A program made the translations under genes and the position numbers. Below, in pieces: positions 30,080-36,314 of a DNA stretch of 36,314 nt. The notes beneath the pieces are model-generated. The model searched no databases, had not been told where the DNA came from, and saw only the letters and a program-made list of their open reading frames with translations. Location of the stretch: NCBI GenBank assembly GCA_021298815.1, contig JAJTHE010000111.1:1-36314 (forward strand), given 5' to 3'. The first letter of the stretch is position 1, and each line of letters starts with the position of its first letter. The DNA comes from Betaproteobacteria bacterium (lineage in GTDB: Bacteria > Pseudomonadota > Gammaproteobacteria > Burkholderiales > CAIKXV01).

Positions 30080-33000
30080 GCAGCCTCCCCTGCCTGGATC
30101 GTGGCGCCGGTGCCCGCCGCAGCGAGGTTGTGGCGGGTCCGCCGGCGGATGAAGAAGTGGCGCATCCGGTCGAGGTGCAGGTAGACGACCGGCGTGGTGT
30201 ACAGGGTCAGCACCTGGCTCACCAGCAGGCCGCCGACGATCGCGATGCCCAGCGGCTGGCGCAGTTCTGCGCCGTCGCCCTGGCCCAGCGCGAGCGGCAG
30301 CGCGCCGAACAGCGCCGCCAGCGTGGTCATCAGGATCGGCCGCAGGCGCAGCCGGCAGGCCTCCTCGATCGCCTCGCGCGGGCCGGCGCCGCGCTCGCGC
30401 TCGGCCGCGAGCGCGAAGTCGACCATCATGATCGCGTTCTTCTTCACGATGCCGATCAGCAGCAGCACGCCGATCAGCGCGATCAGGTTGAATTCGCTCT
30501 TCGCGATCATCAGCGCGAGCAGCGCGCCGACCCCGGCCGAGGGCAGGGTGGACAGAATGGTCACCGGATGCAGCGTGCTCTCGTAGAGCATGCCGAGCAC
30601 GATGTACATCGCGATGAAGGCCGCGAGGATCAGCAGGGGCTGGGTGTCCAGCGAACGGGTGAACAGCTGGGCCGTCCCCTGGAATCCGCCGTAGATCGAG
30701 CTCGGCGCGCCGATCTGGGCGAAGGTGCGGTCGATCGCCGCCTGCGCCGCGGAGAGCGAGACGCCCGGTGGCAGGTTGAACGAGGTGGTCGCAGCGGCGA
30801 AGCCGCCCTGGTGGTAGATCGACAGCGGCGTGTTGGAGGGGCCGAAGGTCGCGATCCGGGTCAGCGGGATCGACCGTCCGTCCGCGGTGACGAAGTTGAA
30901 GTCGCGCAGGATCTCCGGGCTCTGCCAGTAGCGCGGTTCCACCTCCATGACCACCCGGTACTGGTTGAGCGGGTTGTAGATGGTCGACACCTGGCGCTGG
31001 CCGAAGGCGTTGTTCAGCGAGGCGCTGATGCGTCGCATGTCCAGGCCCAGGCGCGCGGCCGCATCGCGGTCGAAGGTGATGGTGGTCTGTTCCCCGCGGT
31101 CCTGGATGTCGGTGTTGACGTCGGCGAGTTCGGGCAGTTCGGCGAGCGCGTTGCGCAGGCGCGGCTCCCAGGTGCGCAGCACCGACAGCTCCTCGGCCAG
31201 GATGGTGTACTGGAACTGCGCGTTCGACTGCCGCGCGCCGGCGCGCAGTTCCTGCACCGCCGACAGGAACAGCTGGGCACCCGGTACCTGGGTGAGCTGC
31301 GGCCGCAGCCGGGCGATCACCTGGTCGGTGGACAGCTTGCGTTCGGCCAGCGGCTTGAGGGTGATGAACATGAAGCCGGTGTTGCGTGCGCCGCCGCCGG
31401 TGAAGCCGACCACGTTCTCGACCGCAGGGTCGCTGCGCACGATCTCGACGAAGGCCTCGAGCTTGCCCTGCATCGACTGGAACGAGCTGCTCTGGTCGGC
31501 GCGCAGCGAGCCCGACATGCGACCGGTGTCCTGCTGCGGGAAGAATCCCTTGGGCACGATGGTGTAGAGCCAGACGTTGAGGCCGATGGTGGCGAACAGG
31601 ATCAGCAGCATCAGCCAGGCATGGTCGAGCACCCAGGACAGGCTCGACGCGTATCCGTCCACCACGCCGCGCCAGGCGCGCGAGGCGCCGCGCACGATGA
31701 GGTTCGGCCGGCGCGGCTGCCCGTCGCCGCCGCGGGAGATCCGCGCCTTCAGCAGGCGCGCGCACATCATCGGCGTCACCGTCAGCGACACCAACAGCGA
31801 CACCAGCACCGCGGCCGAGAGCGTGATCGCGAACTCGTGGAACAGGCGACCGATCAGCCCGCCCATGAACAGGATCGGGATGAACACGGCGATCAGCGAG
31901 AGGGTCATCGACACCACGGTGAACGCCACTTCGCTGGCGCCGACCAGCGCCGCGCGCATCGGTTCCATGCCTTCCTCGACATGGCGCGCGGTGTTCTCGA
32001 GCACGATGATCGCGTCGTCCACGACGAAACCGGTGGCGATGGTCAGCGCCATCAGCGAAAGGTTGTTCAGCGAGAAGCCGAACAGGTACATCACGGCCAG
32101 CGTGCCCACCAGCGACACCGGCACCGCCACCGCCGGCACAAGCGCCGAGCGCCACTGCCCGAGGAACAGGAAGGTGACGCAGATCACCAGACCGATCGCG
32201 ATCAGCAGGCTGTGCCAGACCTCGCGCAGCGAGGCGCGGATGGTCGGCGTGCGGTCCTGCACGATGTCGAGCTGGATGGTGTCCGGTATCGAGGCGCGCA
32301 GCAGCGGCAGCAGCGCGTAGACGCGGTCGACGGTCTCGATGATGTTCGCGTTCGGCTGGCGGTTGACCACCAGCAGCACCGCCGGCCGGCCGCTGGAGAG
32401 GCCTGCATTGCGCAGGTCCTGCACCGAATCCTCGACCTTGGCGATGTCGCCCAGGCGGATCGGATTGCCGTTGCGGTAGCCGACGATCAGCGGGATGTAG
32501 TCGGCCGCGGACCGCGCCTGGTCGTTGGCGCCGACCTGCCAGGTGCGTTCGCCGTCGTCGACCGACCCCTTCGGCCGGTTGGCGTTCGCGGCGGCGATCG
32601 CCGCGCGGATCTCCTCGGTGCCCAGGCCCTGGCGCGCCAGCGCGTCCGGGTTGAGGCCCACGCGCACCGCCGGCAGCGCGCTGCCGCCGACGGTGACCTG
32701 GCCGACGCCATCGACCTGCGCCAGCCGCTGCGCCAGCACGGTGGAGGCCGCGTCGTACATCTGGCCGCGCGACAGCGTCGGCGAGGTGAGCGCGAGGATC
32801 ACGATCGGCGCATCGGCCGGGTTCACCTTGCGCCAGGTGGGGTTGCTCGGCATGCCGGTGGGCAGCAGGGAGCGCGCCGCGTTGATGCCGGCCTGTACGT
32901 CGTTGCCCGCGTCGTGGATGTCGCGCGAGAGGTCGAACTGGATCGCGATCCGGGTGGAGCCGAGCGAACTCGACGAGGTGATCTCGTTCACCCCGGCGAT

Positions 33001-33234
33001 GCGGCCGAGCGTACGTTCCAGCGGCGTGGCGACGGTCGCTGCCATCGTCTCCGGGCTCGCGCCGGGCAGCGACGCGTTGACCACGATGGTCGGGAAGTCC
33101 ACCTGCGGCAGCGGTGACACCGGCAGCTGGGTGAACGCGGTCCAGCCCGAGAGCAGGATCGCCAGCGTCAGCAGCGTGGTGGCGATCGGGCGCGCGATGA
33201 ACGGTGCGCTCAGGTTGAAACCGGCTGGCTTCAT
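30076..33234 (-). CDS. mdtC: RND multidrug efflux pump subunit MdtC
   Basis: A 1052-residue inner-membrane RND transporter. The N-terminal [20 protein letters not shown] and [20 protein letters not shown] match MdtC, as do [20 protein letters not shown] and the C-terminal [19 protein letters not shown]. Proton-relay residues are present: paired aspartates in [15 protein letters not shown] (TM4) and lysine in [16 protein letters not shown] (TM10). Two large periplasmic loops give full family length. In Escherichia coli, MdtB and MdtC form a mixed trimer working with MdtA and TolC; the same partnership is expected here. Start and stop both overlap neighbours by ATGA, indicating one coupled operon. 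Confidence 0.95.
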   Translation of the reverse strand: MKPAGFNLSAPFIARPIATTLLTLAILLSGWTAFTQLPVSPLPQVDFPTIVVNASLPGASPETMAATVATPLERTLGRIAGVNEITSSSSLGSTRIAIQFDLSRDIHDAGNDVQAGINAARSLLPTGMPSNPTWRKVNPADAPIVILALTSPTLSRGQMYDAASTVLAQRLAQVDGVGQVTVGGSALPAVRVGLNPDALARQGLGTEEIRAAIAAANANRPKGSVDDGERTWQVGANDQARSAADYIPLIVGYRNGNPIRLGDIAKVEDSVQDLRNAGLSSGRPAVLLVVNRQPNANIIETVDRVYALLPLLRASIPDTIQLDIVQDRTPTIRASLREVWHSLLIAIGLVICVTFLFLGQWRSALVPAVAVPVSLVGTLAVMYLFGFSLNNLSLMALTIATGFVVDDAIIVLENTARHVEEGMEPMRAALVGASEVAFTVVSMTLSLIAVFIPILFMGGLIGRLFHEFAITLSAAVLVSLLVSLTVTPMMCARLLKARISRGGDGQPRRPNLIVRGASRAWRGVVDGYASSLSWVLDHAWLMLLILFATIGLNVWLYTIVPKGFFPQQDTGRMSGSLRADQSSSFQSMQGKLEAFVEIVRSDPAVENVVGFTGGGARNTGFMFITLKPLAERKLSTDQVIARLRPQLTQVPGAQLFLSAVQELRAGARQSNAQFQYTILAEELSVLRTWEPRLRNALAELPELADVNTDIQDRGEQTTITFDRDAAARLGLDMRRISASLNNAFGQRQVSTIYNPLNQYRVVMEVEPRYWQSPEILRDFNFVTADGRSIPLTRIATFGPSNTPLSIYHQGGFAAATTSFNLPPGVSLSAAQAAIDRTFAQIGAPSSIYGGFQGTAQLFTRSLDTQPLLILAAFIAMYIVLGMLYESTLHPVTILSTLPSAGVGALLALMIAKSEFNLIALIGVLLLIGIVKKNAIMMVDFALAAERERGAGPREAIEEACRLRLRPILMTTLAALFGALPLALGQGDGAELRQPLGIAIVGGLLVSQVLTLYTTPVVYLHLDRMRHFFIRRRTRHNLAAAGTGATIQAGEAA

Positions 33235-36200
33235 GCAGGCTGCCCCGCGCCGGCGCGCCAGCGCCCGTTCGCCAGGCGGTCGAACGCGAGGTAGATCACC
33301 GGCGTGGTGAACAGCGTCAGCACCTGGCTCACCAGCAGGCCGCCGACCAGCACGATGCCCAGCGGGTTGCGCAGCTCGGATCCGGTGCCGCTGCCGAGCA
33401 TCAGCGGCAGGGCGGCGAACAGCGCGGCGAAGGTCGTCATCATGATCGGCCGGAAGCGCAGCAGGCAGGCCTGGTAGATCGCGTCGTACGGTGTCATCCC
33501 GTGCCGGCGCTCGGCATCGAGCGCGAAGTCGATCATCAGGATCGCGTTCTTCTTCACGATGCCGATCAGCAGGATCACGCCGATGATGGCGATGATGGAC
33601 AGCTCGGATCCGGCGAGGATCAGCGCGGCCAGCGCACCGATGGCCGCCGAGGGCAGCGTCGACAGGATGGTCACCGGATGGATGAAGCTCTCGTAGAGCA
33701 CGCCGAGCACGATGTACATGGTGATGATCGCCGCCAGCACCAGCAGCAGGGTGTTCGCGAGCGAGGCCTCGAAGGCGCGCGCCGCGCCCTGGAACGTGCT
33801 GGTCATGCTCGCTGGCAGGCCGAGTTCCGCCTGGGCAGCGCGGATCGCCTCGACCGCCTCGCCCAGCGAATGGCCGGGCGCCACCGCGAACGAGACGGTC
33901 GCGGAGGGGAACTGCGACAGCCGCGAGATCACCAGCGGCGTCTGCCGCTCGGAGACCCGCGCGATCGTCGACAGCGGCAGCGCGCCGCCGCCCGGCTGCA
34001 CGATGTGGATCGCCTCGATTCCGCGCAGGCCGCGCGCCAGCGCCGGGTCGATCTCGAGCACCACCCGGTACTGGTTCGACTGGGTGAAGATGGTCGATAC
34101 CAGCCGCTGGCCGAAGGCGTTGTACAGCGCGTTGCCGACCTGCTGCACCGAGATGCCGAGCCGCCCCGCGGTGTCGCGGTCGATCTCGATCCAGGCCTGC
34201 AGGCCGCCATCCTGCAGGTCGTTGCCGACCGTGGCGAGCTGGGGCAGCGAACGCAGGCGCTCGGTGAGCTTCGGTACCCATTCCGCTACCCGCGCCGGGT
34301 CGCTGTCCTGCAGAGTGAACTGGTACGGCGACTTGCTGATGCGGTCCTCGATCGACAGGTCCTGCACCGGCTGCAACGACAGCGCGATGCCGTCGACCTC
34401 GCGCGCCCGCTCGAGCAGCCGGGCGATCACCGCCGGCGCGCGCTCGCCACGCTCCCCGAGAGGCTTCAGGTTGATCAGCATGCGACCGGAATTGAGCGTC
34501 GCGTTGGTGCCGTCGACGCCGATGAAGCTGGTCAGGCTGGCCACTGCCGGGTCCTTCTCCAGCAAGGCGGCGAGGCGCTGCGAGCGGTCGGACATCGCCT
34601 GGAACGAAACGGAGGCCGGCGCCTCGGTGATGCCTTGCAGCAGCCCGGTGTCCTGCGCCGGGAAGAACCCCTTGGGTACCGCGATCCACAGCAGCACGGT
34701 CAGCACCAGGGTGGTCGCGGCCACCACCAGGGTGATGCCCTGGTGGCGCAGCACCCCGGTCAGCGCGCGGCCATAGGCGGCCACCACCGAATCGAGGAAC
34801 CGCTCGCTCGCGCGGAACAGGCGGCCCGGGGCCTGCTCGGCCTTCGCCTTGAGCAGGCGCGCGCACATCATCGGCGTCAGCGTGAGCGACACCACCGCGG
34901 AGATCAGGATCGCCACCGCTAGCGTGATCGCGAATTCGCGGAACAGCCGTCCGACCACGTCGCCCATGAACAGCAGCGGGATCAGCACCGCGATCAGCGA
35001 GAAGGTGAGCGAGATGATGGTGAAGCCGATCTCGCCCGCCCCGATCAATGCCGCCTCCATCGGCGACTTGCCTTCCTCGACATGGCGCGCGATGTTCTCG
35101 ATCATCACGATCGCATCGTCGACCACGAAGCCGGTGGCGATGGTCAGCGCCATCAGCGTGAGGTTGTTGATCGAGAAGCCGGCGAGGTACATCACGCCGA
35201 AGGTTCCGACCAGCGACAGTGGCACCGCAAGGCTCGGGATCAGGGTCGCCGGCAGGCTGCGCAGGAACAGGAAGATGACCACGATGACCAGCACGATCGC
35301 CAGCACCAGCTCGAACTCGGTGGCGGCGATCGCGGCGCGGATGGTGACGGTGCGGTCGGTGAGCACGGTCACCTCGATCGCGCCGGGCAGGCCGGCCGTG
35401 ACCTGGGGCAGCATCGCCTTCACCGCATCGACCACCTGGATCACGTTGGCGCCCGGCTGCCGCTGCACCGACAGGATGATCGCGGGCGTCGATCCGCTCC
35501 AGGCGGCCAGCCGCGTGTTTTCGGCACCGTCCACCACTTCGGCCACTTCGCGCAGGCGCACCGGGGCGCCGTTGCGGAAGGCCAGGGTCAGGTCGCGGTA
35601 TTCGTCGGCGGTGCGCAACTGGTCGTTGGCATCGATGGTCGAGGCCTCCAGCGGGCCGTCGAAGCTGCCCTTGGGCTGGTTCACGTTCCAGGCCGCGATC
35701 GCGGTGCGCACGTCGTCCAGGTTCAGGCGGTAGGCCGCCAGCGCCGCTGGATTCAGCCGTACCCGCACCGCCGGCCGCTGCCCGCCGGCGATCGACACCA
35801 GGCCGACGCCGGGCACCTGCGCGATGCGCTGGGCGATGCGGGTCTCGATCAGGTCCCGTACCCGCGGCAGCGGCAGGGTCGGCGAGGTCACCGCCAGCGT
35901 GAGGATCGGCGTGTCGGCCGGGTTCACCTTGCTGTAGATCGGTGGCGCCGGAAGGTCCTGCGGCAGCAGGTTCGAGGCCGCGTTGATCGCCGCCTGCACC
36001 TGCTGCTCGCCGATGCCCAGTTGCAGACCGAGGGAGAAACGCAGCGTGATCACCGAAGCGCCGCCGGAGCTGCTCGACGACATCTCCTCCAGCCCGGGCA
36101 TCTGTCCGAACTGGCGCTCGAGCGGTGCGGTGATCACCGAGGCGACGATGTCCGGGCTCGCGCCCGGATAGAGCGTGACCACCTGGATGGTCGGATAGTC

Positions 36201-36314
36201 CACCTGCGGCAGCGCCGACAGCGGCAGCAGGCGCCAGGCGACCAGCCCCGACAGCAGGATCGCCAGCATCGCGAGCGAGGTCGCGACCGGGCGCTGGATG
36301 AACAGCCGCGACGG
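33231..36314 (-). CDS. mdtB: RND multidrug efflux pump subunit MdtB, partial (N-terminus outside window)
   Basis: 1027 residues of an RND transporter are visible. The reading frame is open to the window edge and the first residues read [20 protein letters not shown], so only a few N-terminal residues are missing; the internal ATG at 36269 is not the start. [20 protein letters not shown] and [20 protein letters not shown] are MdtB-type. TM4 has [15 protein letters not shown] and TM10 [16 protein letters not shown], so the proton relay is intact. The stop overlaps the mdtC ATG by ATGA. The periplasmic adaptor (MdtA-like) would be expected just beyond the right edge. Confidence 0.95.
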   Translation of the reverse strand, partial: PSRLFIQRPVATSLAMLAILLSGLVAWRLLPLSALPQVDYPTIQVVTLYPGASPDIVASVITAPLERQFGQMPGLEEMSSSSSGGASVITLRFSLGLQLGIGEQQVQAAINAASNLLPQDLPAPPIYSKVNPADTPILTLAVTSPTLPLPRVRDLIETRIAQRIAQVPGVGLVSIAGGQRPAVRVRLNPAALAAYRLNLDDVRTAIAAWNVNQPKGSFDGPLEASTIDANDQLRTADEYRDLTLAFRNGAPVRLREVAEVVDGAENTRLAAWSGSTPAIILSVQRQPGANVIQVVDAVKAMLPQVTAGLPGAIEVTVLTDRTVTIRAAIAATEFELVLAIVLVIVVIFLFLRSLPATLIPSLAVPLSLVGTFGVMYLAGFSINNLTLMALTIATGFVVDDAIVMIENIARHVEEGKSPMEAALIGAGEIGFTIISLTFSLIAVLIPLLFMGDVVGRLFREFAITLAVAILISAVVSLTLTPMMCARLLKAKAEQAPGRLFRASERFLDSVVAAYGRALTGVLRHQGITLVVAATTLVLTVLLWIAVPKGFFPAQDTGLLQGITEAPASVSFQAMSDRSQRLAALLEKDPAVASLTSFIGVDGTNATLNSGRMLINLKPLGERGERAPAVIARLLERAREVDGIALSLQPVQDLSIEDRISKSPYQFTLQDSDPARVAEWVPKLTERLRSLPQLATVGNDLQDGGLQAWIEIDRDTAGRLGISVQQVGNALYNAFGQRLVSTIFTQSNQYRVVLEIDPALARGLRGIEAIHIVQPGGGALPLSTIARVSERQTPLVISRLSQFPSATVSFAVAPGHSLGEAVEAIRAAQAELGLPASMTSTFQGAARAFEASLANTLLLVLAAIITMYIVLGVLYESFIHPVTILSTLPSAAIGALAALILAGSELSIIAIIGVILLIGIVKKNAILMIDFALDAERRHGMTPYDAIYQACLLRFRPIMMTTFAALFAALPLMLGSGTGSELRNPLGIVLVGGLLVSQVLTLFTTPVIYLAFDRLANGRWRAGAGQPA

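Noticed and set aside
29989..33117. A 1042-codon plus-strand open frame opposite mdtC
   Set aside because: Gln/Arg/His-rich with no domain; the minus strand encodes MdtC with intact motifs throughout.
36267..36269. ATG as the start of mdtB
   Set aside because: The frame remains open upstream and encodes the conserved [12 protein letters not shown] segment, so the gene starts outside the window.

Overview
The window is GC-rich, densely packed chromosomal DNA with few gaps. Codon choice, a Bug/TctC-type solute-binding protein, an AzoarcUS/Thauera-like NADP-linked 2-oxoacid oxidoreductase and an MdtBC-type efflux operon suggest a betaproteobacterium, probably Burkholderiales or Rhodocyclales-like. 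This placement is inference; no rRNA or tRNA gene was seen. No transposase, phage gene or CRISPR array was seen either.

Positions 1-11224 have a glutamate/2-oxoglutarate flavour. A leftward glutamate/aspartate ABC transporter operon (gltIJKL, gltL cut by the window start) diverges from a rightward three-gene operon. That operon encodes a 2-oxoacid oxidoreductase with its own flavin/NAD(P)/4Fe-4S subunit (korC-korA-korB-like). Then come a leftward Asp/Glu racemase-msrA pair and a rightward gamma-glutamyltransferase-family gene.

Positions 11221-20249 hold the most unusual block. A LysR regulator diverges from a rightward string of genes: TauD-type dioxygenase, enolase-superfamily (MR/MLE) enzyme, acyl-CoA carboxylase carboxyltransferase, a one-chain ADP-forming acyl-CoA synthetase in beta-alpha order, a free 73-residue biotin carrier, a free biotin carboxylase, and a coupled 62-residue membrane peptide. 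A 9-bp perfect inverted repeat lies in the divergent LysR/dioxygenase gap. I read this as a candidate catabolic pathway that activates an acid to its CoA ester and carboxylates it; the substrate is unknown.

Positions 20250-28477 are mixed: a GpdQ-like phosphodiesterase, a membrane-anchored Mrr-fold-like protein, a RelE/RHH toxin-antitoxin pair whose promoter is covered by three 8-bp repeats, a Bug/TctC binding protein, an overlapping sulfatase and ComA-like gene pair, an alpha/beta hydrolase, a DksA-like zinc-finger protein and a YegD-like Hsp70 ATPase.

Positions 28559-36314 are a leftward RND efflux operon (mdtB-mdtC-outer membrane factor) whose genes overlap by ATGA. mdtB runs off the right edge, so the adaptor gene probably lies beyond it.
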